From: Sulfurimonas sp. UBA6014
GTDB lineage: Bacteria > Campylobacterota > Campylobacteria > Campylobacterales > Sulfurimonadaceae
Length of the DNA stretch: 14,445 bases
Direction of reading: 5' to 3'
Assembly: GCA_002428085.1 (NCBI GenBank)
Contig: DJAA01000012.1
Location: forward strand, 47,270-61,714
Made by a program: the position numbers and the translations under genes. The notes beneath the pieces were generated by a model, which saw nothing but the letters and a program-made list of their open reading frames with translations, ran no database searches and was not told the DNA's origin. Positions within the stretch are counted from its first letter, which is position 1, and every line of letters begins with the position of its first letter. This document shows positions 1-7,626 of the stretch, piece by piece.

Positions 1-2244
1 GCCAGCGATTTTGTCGGCAACACTGTCATAGTTTGTAAAGCTCTCATCAACAGAGGCATCTAAAGCATTGTCAACTGTGAAACGTAAAATCATCTCTTTT
101 TGGATTTTATACTGTGCAAAAAGCTCAACCTCTGCACCATAACTTGTTACCTCAGATACATCACCAGACTCTGCAGTTGAATCCCCACGTTGTTGGTAGT
201 TAAAGCCGTATGAAAATCCTGTGTTTGGTACGTCATGACTTAAACCAATGTTATAAACATAGTCTGGTTGGTCATTGAAGCGTCTTTTCTCACCTGTGAA
301 AAAGTCTGTAACTTCTGAGTCAAGGTAAGAGTAGTTTGCAAAAATACTTACTTCAGGTACGTTGATGAACGCAAGTGGCATACTTAAATCAAGTTCTACA
401 CCATAAACAATTGCATCACCATTGTTGCTCACAACGTACTCTTTTCCTGGCTCATCACCAAAGTCAGTTGTATTTCCTGTAGGTGAAGACTCGATAAGGT
501 CGCTGATACTTCTATAGTATGTGTTCACTCCAAAAAGACCCCCTGCTTCAAATGCATGCTCATACCCAACATCAAGACCTAAAGATATTTCAGGTTTTAA
601 ATCTGGATTACCAATCAAGATATCAAACTCTTTTGGCTCATCTTCTTGCTCAAACGGGACGATTTCATCTAAAGATGGACGGCGAACTGTTTGTGCAACC
701 GATGCACGGATAAGGTCACTCTCAGTAAGATTTGCTAAATAATGTACAGATGGGTTAAGTGTTGCGTAGCTTTTTGTTGTCTCATCACCTGAAACTGGCG
801 CAGCTTTATTTTCAGTATACTCCATACGAACACCCGCACCAATACGTTGTGCATCGTCGATTTGGTAGTTAGCCTCTGCGAAAACATCAAAACGGTTTTG
901 CATGATTTTATAAGAACCTTTATCAACTACATCTACATCTGAAAACACACTATTTTTTACTCCAAAAGCTGTTAAAGTAGTTGTTCTAAACTTTTTCATG
1001 TAGTCAGCACCAAAATCAAGCACTAAATCATCTTCAACTTGAAAAGTGTCTGTGAGTTTTGTGTTGTATTGTGAGTCTGTTGTTATAGTTGTCTCATCAG
1101 TTCGGCTTGTCATCCATCTGTTGATGTTTTGAAGTTCAGGGACATTGTCACCTTTCTTCGCTTCGTAGTCATGAAGAGAGTAGTCTAGTTTATCATAAGC
1201 ACCATAGAGTTTAACTTTGTGCTTTCCAATGTTATGTGTGTACTCTAACTGAAGATTTACAGCATCTTTGTTGATGTCCATCACTTGATGTTGTACTTCA
1301 TCAAATTCCCATAAGTTTGTAGCAGCATCATAATCTGTATAAGAGATTTCTCTTTGTTCTTCTTTTCTGTCGATAGTGAAATAACTTGCAGCCACCATAA
1401 GTTCACCATTTTCATAAATAGGTGTTACAGTTTTAGCATAAAGAGATGTTGTAAGGGTATCACGGTTATCGTACTCATTTTCGTACTCATTAAGATTTTT
1501 ATCTGCATCTCTAATGATTGTCACTTTGTCTTTTGGAGTGTATTTGTCATCAATGTTGGCTGAAAAAGTAAATGCCGTATCCCCAATCATATCTGTGTAT
1601 GAGAGGTATGCAAGCCCTTTAAATTTATCTTCCGTTACAGGCATATCTCCATAAAGATCACCAGCTGCACCGCCGTCCATTTGGTCATTTTTTGCCTCTG
1701 AACCTGCTTTGCCATTACTATAATACGCTGCACCTAAACGGTATGAAAACTTTGAAGTACTGCTTGCTTCTTTAAGGATGATATTGATAGTTCCAGCGAT
1801 ACCAGAAGAGTCATTTGAAGCACTTGGACTTCTTAAAATCTCTATACGCTCTACCATCTCAGCAGGGATAAGGTCTAAGCTCGCACTTCCATCTGCTTCT
1901 GTTCCAGGGACACGGTTACCATTGATAAGGATTTGTGTATAAGCACTTTTTAAACCGCGTAATTTTACGAAGTCATACTCTCCAACGTCACCTTGAAATG
2001 CAACACCTGGCAAAAATCTGAGCATCTCACCAACAGTTCTTGGCTCATATTTGTCGAAGAATTTACTATCGTATGCTAAAACTGGCTTGATAGAGTTAAT
2101 ACGCTCTCTATAAGTAGAAGTACCGACAACCTTGATGTTACTCAAAACCTCAACGTTCTCATTTTTAGTCATCGTATCATCCGCAGCAGCGATTGAGTAC
2201 ATTGTGACGCTTGCTAATAAAGCAGCACTGATATAGCTTTTCAT
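1..2244 (-). CDS. TonB-dependent outer-membrane receptor (C-terminus cut by window edge)
   Basis: The visible 748 codons encode an outer-membrane gated transporter that would import a scarce ligand using TonB energy. Residues 1-21 are a Sec signal peptide (MKSYISAALLASVTMYSIAA). A TonB-box-like stretch lies near residues 31-41, then a plug domain (about 45-160) with the family hallmarks FLPGVAFQGD, LRGLKSAYTQILINGNRVPG and VERIEILRSP, closing with GIAGTINIILKEA. The rest is beta-barrel strands rich in Tyr and Asp, including GNPDLKPE, typical of the barrel. The reading frame is open to base 1; judging by the family, only a few dozen residues are missing. The start is the ATG at 2244-2242, with the Shine-Dalgarno (SD) sequence AAAGGG six to seven bases upstream. 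It follows the cytochrome gene by 78 bases in the same direction and faces the TonB2-type operon. The plug resembles receptors of peptides, glycans or metal chelates as much as siderophore receptors, so the ligand is unknown. Confidence 0.93.
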   Translation of the reverse strand, partial: MKSYISAALLASVTMYSIAAADDTMTKNENVEVLSNIKVVGTSTYRERINSIKPVLAYDSKFFDKYEPRTVGEMLRFLPGVAFQGDVGEYDFVKLRGLKSAYTQILINGNRVPGTEADGSASLDLIPAEMVERIEILRSPSASNDSSGIAGTINIILKEASSTSKFSYRLGAAYYSNGKAGSEAKNDQMDGGAAGDLYGDMPVTEDKFKGLAYLSYTDMIGDTAFTFSANIDDKYTPKDKVTIIRDADKNLNEYENEYDNRDTLTTSLYAKTVTPIYENGELMVAASYFTIDRKEEQREISYTDYDAATNLWEFDEVQHQVMDINKDAVNLQLEYTHNIGKHKVKLYGAYDKLDYSLHDYEAKKGDNVPELQNINRWMTSRTDETTITTDSQYNTKLTDTFQVEDDLVLDFGADYMKKFRTTTLTAFGVKNSVFSDVDVVDKGSYKIMQNRFDVFAEANYQIDDAQRIGAGVRMEYTENKAAPVSGDETTKSYATLNPSVHYLANLTESDLIRASVAQTVRRPSLDEIVPFEQEDEPKEFDILIGNPDLKPEISLGLDVGYEHAFEAGGLFGVNTYYRSISDLIESSPTGNTTDFGDEPGKEYVVSNNGDAIVYGVELDLSMPLAFINVPEVSIFANYSYLDSEVTDFFTGEKRRFNDQPDYVYNIGLSHDVPNTGFSYGFNYQQRGDSTAESGDVSEVTSYGAEVELFAQYKIQKEMILRFTVDNALDASVDESFTNYDSVADKIAG

Positions 2245-2286
2245 GTTTATCCCTTTTTAGAAAATTTTCGGGATTTTAGTTGAACT

Positions 2287-2314
2287 ATATTACCGTCCTA
2301 TAGCTTTTAGGCAA
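2287..2314 (-). promoter_or_regulatory. Candidate sigma-70 promoter for the TonB receptor gene
   Basis: On the minus strand TTGCCT (2314-2309) and TAATAT (2292-2287) are separated by 16 bases, in the short gap after the cytochrome stop codon. The predicted start is near 2280, giving a leader of about 36 bases. It would let the receptor be made separately from the two upstream genes. It rests on motif match only. Confidence 0.4.
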
Positions 2315-2322
2315 CAAAAAAG

Positions 2323-3714
2323 TTACAAATTATCTTTATCATAATTATTTATAATAATATTTTCTATAAAAGTGTTGATAGACTCAATGGATTTGTGTAC
2401 GTTTTTTATAGGCTCTTTTGTTGCCTCTTTGCCTTGGATAAAATTTTGCTCTTGGACGAGAAAATAATAGGCTTTATTTAACTCCATCGCCCGCGCATAA
2501 GAGGGGAGCAATAAAGTCCTTATATCTTTTGAGAGTTCCATAAAGGGCTCATGTTTTACATTCCCTTTTGCATCGAAGAATTTTTGATACACCTCGTCGT
2601 TTGTCCCATATTCGTTGCCCGTTGGATTTTGTAAGAGATACTTTGCATATTCACCATTTGTATCACCTAACCCTTCCAAATTTTGGTACCCCCACTTGAC
2701 ATAGCGCTTCATGGCAAACGTGCTATCCGTGGTAACGCCCAAAAGAGAGTGACACCCCATGCAACTGAGTGTCTCTTCATCATTTTGTAAGCGCAACTGA
2801 CCATTTTTTGCTTCAATGTACCCTTTGTAACGCCACCCCATAGCATTGTCAAAACCTGCTTTGGCATCTCCTCTGTAGCTTTGCATAGCAGGCAATCCCT
2901 CTGCATCAAGCTCTTCAAAGAACTCTTTGTTTGCCAAACGCTCTAACTCTGCGTAGGTCATGGCAACCTCTTTTTTGGCATATCGAAGTTCTTTGAGACG
3001 CTTGGAGCCACTCGCTTTATTGTTTACAAAATCGATATAACGCACCGTGTGCAAAAACTCTGTTCCCACAGGAAAGAGCCCTTTGTTAATTTGAATGGAT
3101 GCCGCTTTTTCGACATATACTTTTTTCGCGTCTCCTTGCAGAGCATCCACGAGAGCATCAAGATTTTTTTTGTATATTTGCAAGTCAAAATTACCTTGCT
3201 TGTCTTGCGCAAAAATCTTAGGTAGTTTTATGATAACATCGTCCATAGAACCATTAGTGGGGAAAAATGTCCCCATGAACGGTCGGTAGGTAAAAGCACG
3301 CCAAAGGGTAAAAGTGCCATTTTCGTCTCTATCAAAACCCTCATCATCAAAGTTGAAATAGCATCCGAATTTTTTCTGCAAAGCTGCATCATAATTGTTT
3401 GTACGAATATATGCAAGGATGTTTTGTGTACTCAAGGAGGCTATTTGGCTACGTCTGTCGATAAAAAGATTTTTGTATGGATTGTGCATCATTTTTTTTG
3501 GAAAAAGATAGGCTTTTTGCAAATGGAGTTCATTAAAATAATTTGGCTCTTCGCCATTGGTATGGCACACATAGCAAGGGTTTGTCATATGAGCGTTTTG
3601 CTTGGTTTTTGTGTAACACATAGGCGGGATGTAAGCTCCATAGTTTTCAATCGCGCCAAGAGTGGCGGCGAAAACTATAAAAGAGAGACTAAAAAATTTC
3701 TTTCGGGAGTCCAT
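2323..3714 (-). CDS. Periplasmic diheme c-type cytochrome
   Basis: The 463-residue protein has an N-terminal signal peptide (about 1-21, KKFFSLSFIVFAATLGA) and two heme c attachment motifs far apart: CYVCH at residues 47-51 and CMGCH at 318-322. It should therefore carry two covalent hemes in the periplasm and pass electrons. Between them lies an EF-hand-like calcium loop, DRDENGTF (about 128-135), in a Phe/Trp-rich stretch (residues 135-154). The C-terminus (about 430-463) is a charged, Asn-rich tail. I do not recognise it as a known enzyme: it lacks the close pair of motifs expected of a bacterial cytochrome c peroxidase or MauG. The start ATG lies 8 bases after AGG and overlaps the end of the PhoX-like gene by 26 bases, which implies translational coupling and joint function. 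Whether it is a simple electron carrier or an oxidase or peroxidase cannot be told from the sequence. Confidence 0.85.
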   Translation of the reverse strand: MDSRKKFFSLSFIVFAATLGAIENYGAYIPPMCYTKTKQNAHMTNPCYVCHTNGEEPNYFNELHLQKAYLFPKKMMHNPYKNLFIDRRSQIASLSTQNILAYIRTNNYDAALQKKFGCYFNFDDEGFDRDENGTFTLWRAFTYRPFMGTFFPTNGSMDDVIIKLPKIFAQDKQGNFDLQIYKKNLDALVDALQGDAKKVYVEKAASIQINKGLFPVGTEFLHTVRYIDFVNNKASGSKRLKELRYAKKEVAMTYAELERLANKEFFEELDAEGLPAMQSYRGDAKAGFDNAMGWRYKGYIEAKNGQLRLQNDEETLSCMGCHSLLGVTTDSTFAMKRYVKWGYQNLEGLGDTNGEYAKYLLQNPTGNEYGTNDEVYQKFFDAKGNVKHEPFMELSKDIRTLLLPSYARAMELNKAYYFLVQEQNFIQGKEATKEPIKNVHKSIESINTFIENIIINNYDKDNL

Positions 3715-5434
3715 GGATATAACCTACAAATCCTCGATTTTCTTCATGTGTAGAGTTTTTCAAAATTTCACTATTGCAGTTGCTTTTTGCATCAGCTCCC
3801 TTGCATACATCATCAAAAGGGTGCTGTGCATTGATAAAAATAACTTTTTTATCTTGAACAAGTGCGCCCTCAAGCCCTGTTACCTCACCGCCTGTTGGAA
3901 GTGTCGCTATACGTGTGAGATTTTTTCGCTTGACATCATACGCAAAAAGCATGTTGTTAAAATGCAAACCAGTATCTTCACCGATAAGCAAAATATCATC
4001 TCCTAAATAAGTGATATTATCAGGGTTAGCGATATAATCGGGGTGACAAAAATACTCATCTTTATAGCGCGCATAATCTTTATCCCCTTTATGCAGCTCT
4101 TTGCCCACAACTATAGCATCCATCGTATATGCAGAAGAGTTCTCATCAAGGTTGAGTGCATAAACAGCCCCACACTCATTTTTAGGAATACGGCTAAGGG
4201 CTAAAAAGAGCTTGTCATTTTTGGCATCATACGCAATCCCTTCTTCTTTTTTCATGTCTACACTCGCACCCAAGAGTGTTGCATATTTACGACTCTCCAA
4301 AAATGCTAAGCCTTGCTTGAATTGTTTTTCATCTTTAAAGTGTCCTGTTTCATCAAACTTTTTTACACGTATATAATACATCTCTGAAGCATCAACTTTT
4401 ACATATCCCTGTTTTGGCGTTGTGCTGATGTCAAAAAAATCTGTGACTGCTGGTCGTGAAGCGATGATACCTGCAAGCTCTTCATCACTTGCAGAACCAA
4501 GCAAAATCCACTCTAAATCGTAAGCAAGGACACCTTTGGTTGAGCGCAACTTAGCAACATAAAGGCTCCCTTTCCAATTTTTTGTAAATGTGGTGATTGG
4601 CTCGTCAAGAACAAGCTTAAACAAAGCACAATTTTCCCCATCATCGCTGATATAAATCGTTTTGTTATCTTTTGCTATAAGTGCCATTTCAGGGGCATAT
4701 TTGCCTGTTACATAGTGCTTGGCAATATCACCTTTTTGGATTCCCGCTTCAACGATATAGCCATAATTGTAAACATTAAATTTTGTATCGCCTAGATATT
4801 TTTGTAAATTTGTTTTTGTTTTACAGTAGCTCTCTTTAGCAAAAACAGGATTGCTGCAGTCTAGGTAAAAAGGGCTTTTAGTATCCTCATATATCGACTC
4901 GGCACTCGACTCTTCACCACCGAGGTGCGTGTTATAGGAAGTTGTACTTCCTGCGCAAACATTGTTAATTCCATCAATGACGCTAAAATCTATGGTCTCA
5001 ACTGATAAAACTTTGAGTTTGTTTTGCGCCACAGCCAATTGTGATTTGGTCATGACACCGATGCTCTCTTCAAAATGGGTCACCAAATAGCTGTTCTTGC
5101 CCTCATGAAGCACAGAGTTCGAATCTTGTCCTGTACTGATTTTTAACGAGCCGTCTTTATTTTTTAGAGGCTCTCCTTTGTTATCCAACATCGTTCCAAA
5201 AGGGTATTTGGCATTTGGCACCAAATCTTCACTGTAAAGTAAAACTTCATAAGAGAGTGGATATCTCGCCTGTTTTTTATCCTCACTTGTTACGGTGACA
5301 AAAGGAGAGATGCGAAACGCTTTTTTCTCTTGTGTTGTTTTAGCAATTTCTAGAGGGGCAAAATCTATTTGTTTTCCTGAGTCGCTCAGAAGCACACTTG
5401 AAAATGCAATTAAAATAGAGAGGATTTTTTTCAT
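3689..5434 (-). CDS. PhoX-family (DUF839) exported protein, putative phosphatase
   Basis: This 581-residue protein has the order of motifs seen in PhoX, the calcium/iron alkaline phosphatase family built on a beta-propeller: NNVCAGSTTSYNTHLGGEES (158-177, with Cys160 at the place of the iron-ligand Cys and the paired Glu), GKYAPEM then TIYISDDGENCALFKL (244-274), MKKEEGIAYD (394-403), HPDYIANPDN (464-473) and GGEVTG with VIFINAQHPF (515-540). Family knowledge suggests phosphomonoester hydrolysis in the periplasm or outside the cell, but DUF839 also includes proteins of unknown activity. The signal peptide (MKKILSILIAFSSVLLS) is Sec-like with no twin arginine, unlike classical Tat-exported PhoX. 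It has eight cysteines. I chose the ATG at 5434 because GGAG lies 9 bases upstream; the ATG five codons earlier (5449) has no SD and would spoil the signal peptide. It is first gene of the minus-strand unit. Confidence 0.82.
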   Translation of the reverse strand: MKKILSILIAFSSVLLSDSGKQIDFAPLEIAKTTQEKKAFRISPFVTVTSEDKKQARYPLSYEVLLYSEDLVPNAKYPFGTMLDNKGEPLKNKDGSLKISTGQDSNSVLHEGKNSYLVTHFEESIGVMTKSQLAVAQNKLKVLSVETIDFSVIDGINNVCAGSTTSYNTHLGGEESSAESIYEDTKSPFYLDCSNPVFAKESYCKTKTNLQKYLGDTKFNVYNYGYIVEAGIQKGDIAKHYVTGKYAPEMALIAKDNKTIYISDDGENCALFKLVLDEPITTFTKNWKGSLYVAKLRSTKGVLAYDLEWILLGSASDEELAGIIASRPAVTDFFDISTTPKQGYVKVDASEMYYIRVKKFDETGHFKDEKQFKQGLAFLESRKYATLLGASVDMKKEEGIAYDAKNDKLFLALSRIPKNECGAVYALNLDENSSAYTMDAIVVGKELHKGDKDYARYKDEYFCHPDYIANPDNITYLGDDILLIGEDTGLHFNNMLFAYDVKRKNLTRIATLPTGGEVTGLEGALVQDKKVIFINAQHPFDDVCKGADAKSNCNSEILKNSTHEENRGFVGYIHGLPKEIF

Positions 5435-5464
5435 GTCTGGATTCTCCATCGTACAAATTTTCGC

Positions 5465-5484
5465 AATACTAGCTTGGTAGTATT
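5465..5484. promoter_or_regulatory. Perfect inverted repeat, candidate operator
   Basis: AATACTA (5465-5471) and TAGTATT (5478-5484) are perfect inverted arms around a 6-base spacer. It lies between the divergent units and over the start point predicted for the phoX-side promoter, a common place for a repressor site. The two-fold symmetry fits a dimeric regulator. The protein is unknown. It does not look like a Fur box or the Campylobacter Pho box as I remember them. Confidence 0.4.
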
Positions 5485-5489
5485 ACGAT

Positions 5490-5518
5490 TTGATAACGCA
5501 CGAATTTTAAAAAATCAA
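5490..5518 (-). promoter_or_regulatory. Candidate promoter for phoX-like/cytochrome/receptor unit
   Basis: On the minus strand TTGATT (5518-5513) and TATCAA (5495-5490) are spaced by 17 bases. The predicted start is near 5483, inside the inverted repeat at 5465-5484, with a leader of about 50 bases before the ATG at 5434. It rests on motif match only. Confidence 0.35.
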
Positions 5519-5519
5519 G

Positions 5520-5525
5520 TAATAT
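5520..5525 (+). promoter_or_regulatory. Candidate -10 box for the TonB2-type operon
   Basis: TAATAT follows an A/T-rich stretch (AATTTTAAAAAATC) with no clear -35, as is usual for housekeeping promoters of Campylobacterota. Start would be near 5532 and leave a leader of about 60 bases. The opposing promoter overlaps this region, so the two units may compete for polymerase. Confidence 0.35.
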
Positions 5526-5593
5526 TTTGGAATTATTAAGGCTCATGATTGGAAATATTTCGACCATTTGCTCTAAAAACATTAAGGATTTGC

Positions 5594-6325
5594 ATGTATA
5601 AAACACTGTTAATGCTCTTTTTCAGTATGTCAGTTTTTGCTTCTGTTGATGCTACCATAGCAACAAATGTGGCTAGCAATATAAACACAAAAGTCTCTCA
5701 GAGTAAAATAGATTCACTCAGCGAGCAACAAAAAGCACTTTTTTCAGAGTACCGTAACGAACTTAGAGAAATTGAGACGCTCAAACTCTACAATGCACAA
5801 CTACAAAATGTAGTAGATGCGCAAAAAGAGGAGATCAAAACCTTTGATGAGCAAATTATAGAGATTGAAATTACGCAACAACGCATCATGCCTTTAATGA
5901 GTCAAATGATTCAAACTCTGCGCTCTTTTGTCGCACAAGATATCCCGTTTCTTCATGAGTTAAGGGAGACCAAACGCCAACAACTTGATACGCTCCTAGC
6001 CAAATCCAATCTTACCATCAGTCAAAAATACCGTTATATCATCGAAGCGTATGCTATCGAGATGGACTATGGACGAACAATCGAAACCTATGAAGGCAAA
6101 CTTGACAACGCACTGAGTGTTAATTTTTTACGCATAGGACGAACGGGACTTTACTACTTGACGCACAACGAAGAGAGTGCTGGTATCTACAATCCAAATA
6201 CTTCAAAATTTGAACCTCTTGATAAAAAATACAATAAATCTATCAAAACAGGAATCAAAATAGCTCGCAAACAACTTGCTCCACAACTTCTAAAGCTACC
6301 TGTTGTAGCAACAAAGGAACAATAA
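5594..6325 (+). CDS. DUF3450 periplasmic coiled-coil protein of the TonB2-type operon
   Basis: The 243-residue product has a signal peptide (MYKTLLMLFFSMSVFAS), a long coiled coil (about 40-95, heptads rich in Gln, Glu and Leu), a helical middle, and the C-terminal DUF3450 signature LRIGRTGLYYLT (179-190) followed by an Asn-Pro turn. DUF3450 proteins are typically the first gene of Vibrio-type TonB2 operons and are thought to be periplasmic helpers of the ExbB-like complex; their exact job is unknown. The ATG at 5594 is preferred: AAGGA sits 5 bases upstream and the signal peptide begins there. An in-frame TTG at 5549 would add 15 residues and lacks a good SD. Its stop shares one base with the next start (TAATG), a sign of coupled translation. 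Confidence 0.88.
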   Translation: MYKTLLMLFFSMSVFASVDATIATNVASNINTKVSQSKIDSLSEQQKALFSEYRNELREIETLKLYNAQLQNVVDAQKEEIKTFDEQIIEIEITQQRIMPLMSQMIQTLRSFVAQDIPFLHELRETKRQQLDTLLAKSNLTISQKYRYIIEAYAIEMDYGRTIETYEGKLDNALSVNFLRIGRTGLYYLTHNEESAGIYNPNTSKFEPLDKKYNKSIKTGIKIARKQLAPQLLKLPVVATKEQ

Positions 6326-7626
6326 TGAAAAAGCTCCTTCTTCTATTTCTATTTTCACCTTTTTTATGGGCTACACAAAGTGACGTAGCGCAAATGCTCG
6401 AACAAGCAAAAAACAGTTTTACTACGCAAAAAACAGTCAACCAAGAGCGTGAACAAATCTTTTTGAAAGAGCTTCAAGCACAAAATGAACTTCTTAAAAA
6501 AGCCAAAAGTGAAGTGCAAGCGCTTAAAAGCAAAAGCATTGAACTCAACAATATCATAGACGCAAACGAAAAAGTGCTCAGTGAAGCGGAACAAAGACTC
6601 ATCATGCGTAGCGGAAATCTGGGTGAGCTTTATGGTATCGTCAGACAAAGTTCTGCAGACTTAGCTGCACAACTTACACAAAGTGCCACATCAGCGCAAA
6701 ATACAGAGCGTTTAGAGTTTCTCAAAGGGATTTCCCAAACAAAAAAACTCCCTAATGCCGAAAAACTTTCTCATTTTTGGTTCATCATGCTCCAAGAGCT
6801 CAGCCTGCAAGGTTTTAATGGGACAAGAACACTTGATTTTATCGATGCCGAGGGGAAAATTGTTCAAGAGAGTGTGCAAACCGCAGGTGTTTTTAGTGCT
6901 ATCACAAAAGATGGTTTTGCTAACTATATCCCTGGCGCACAAATGTTTGCAACTTTAAGCAAGCAACCTTCAAGTGCTTTGACCTCTGTTGCAGTTGATG
7001 GATTTTTCGCCAAAACTCCAATCTATGAAACTGTTATCGACCCCACACGAGGGCAACTTCTTGCACTCTTCACGGAAGAACCTAGCTTTGAAGAGCGGAT
7101 AGACCAAGGTTCTACCATTGGATATATCATCCTTGTCTTGGGAGCACTTGGACTTTTGTATGCGCTGTATCTTGGACTAAAACTCTTACGTGTTTCGCTC
7201 TTTATCAAACAAGAAAAAGCTGACTCTTTTATGGCAGAGATTCAAAATACTTACGACAAAACACAACATCAAAGTCTCGACCATATAGAGCTTGCCATGC
7301 AAGAGCGTTTGGCCTTTTTCAAGCAAAAAACCCATTCAGGTTTAGCACTTCTAAAACTCCTGGCAGCTGTTGCTCCTCTTTTGGGACTGCTTGGAACTGT
7401 CACGGGTATGATTGAAACTTTCTCAGCCATTACACTCTTTGGCACAGGAGATCCAAAGCTTATGGCTGGAGGTATCTCACAAGCACTTGTGACAACAGTT
7501 GAGGGGTTAATCGTTGCGATTCCTCTTTTGTTTGTCCATACATTTTTAGCATCAAAAGCGAGTGATATTATGGAAAATCTTAATGGCGCCGCTCTCAAAT
7601 TGTTAGCACAGCATCAGGCAAAATAA
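6325..7626 (+). CDS. ttpC: TtpC-like long ExbB/TolQ/MotA-family proton-channel protein
   Basis: The 433-residue protein belongs to the MotA/TolQ/ExbB family but has a long exported N-terminal part, as in TtpC, the extra component needed by the TonB2 systems of Vibrio. Seen: signal peptide (1-16), coiled coil (about 20-95), a periplasmic domain (about 100-255), then three membrane helices at about 264-288, 340-365 and 388-410. The second carries PLLGLLGTVTGMIETF, the family hallmark, followed by FGTGDPKLMAGGISQALVTT. It should sit in the inner membrane, linking the ExbB-ExbD motor to the periplasm. It overlaps its neighbours by one base at both ends (TAATG), so stoichiometry is probably set by coupled translation. 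The gene symbol is given by analogy with Vibrio; it could equally be called an ExbB-like protein. Confidence 0.88.
   Translation: MKKLLLLFLFSPFLWATQSDVAQMLEQAKNSFTTQKTVNQEREQIFLKELQAQNELLKKAKSEVQALKSKSIELNNIIDANEKVLSEAEQRLIMRSGNLGELYGIVRQSSADLAAQLTQSATSAQNTERLEFLKGISQTKKLPNAEKLSHFWFIMLQELSLQGFNGTRTLDFIDAEGKIVQESVQTAGVFSAITKDGFANYIPGAQMFATLSKQPSSALTSVAVDGFFAKTPIYETVIDPTRGQLLALFTEEPSFEERIDQGSTIGYIILVLGALGLLYALYLGLKLLRVSLFIKQEKADSFMAEIQNTYDKTQHQSLDHIELAMQERLAFFKQKTHSGLALLKLLAAVAPLLGLLGTVTGMIETFSAITLFGTGDPKLMAGGISQALVTTVEGLIVAIPLLFVHTFLASKASDIMENLNGAALKLLAQHQAK

Noticed and set aside
519..1563. Short open frames opposite or in other frames of the TonB receptor gene
   Set aside because: The minus-strand receptor frame is continuous with clear plug and barrel motifs; the others have no ribosome binding sites and low-complexity translations.
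3424..4006. Plus-strand frames of 109 and 114 codons opposite the cytochrome and PhoX-like genes
   Set aside because: They are antisense to strongly supported genes, have no SD or recognisable domain, and are rich in Phe, Cys and Ile as antisense shadows often are.
5435..5593. Fur box or Campylobacter Pho box in the divergent spacer
   Set aside because: No stretch resembles the GATAAT-type Fur site or the paired GTTTC motifs I remember for the Pho box; only the AATACTA/TAGTATT repeat stands out.
5549..5593. In-frame TTG at 5549 as start of the DUF3450 gene
   Set aside because: It lacks a properly spaced SD and would put 15 polar residues before the signal peptide; ATG 5594 has AAGGA.
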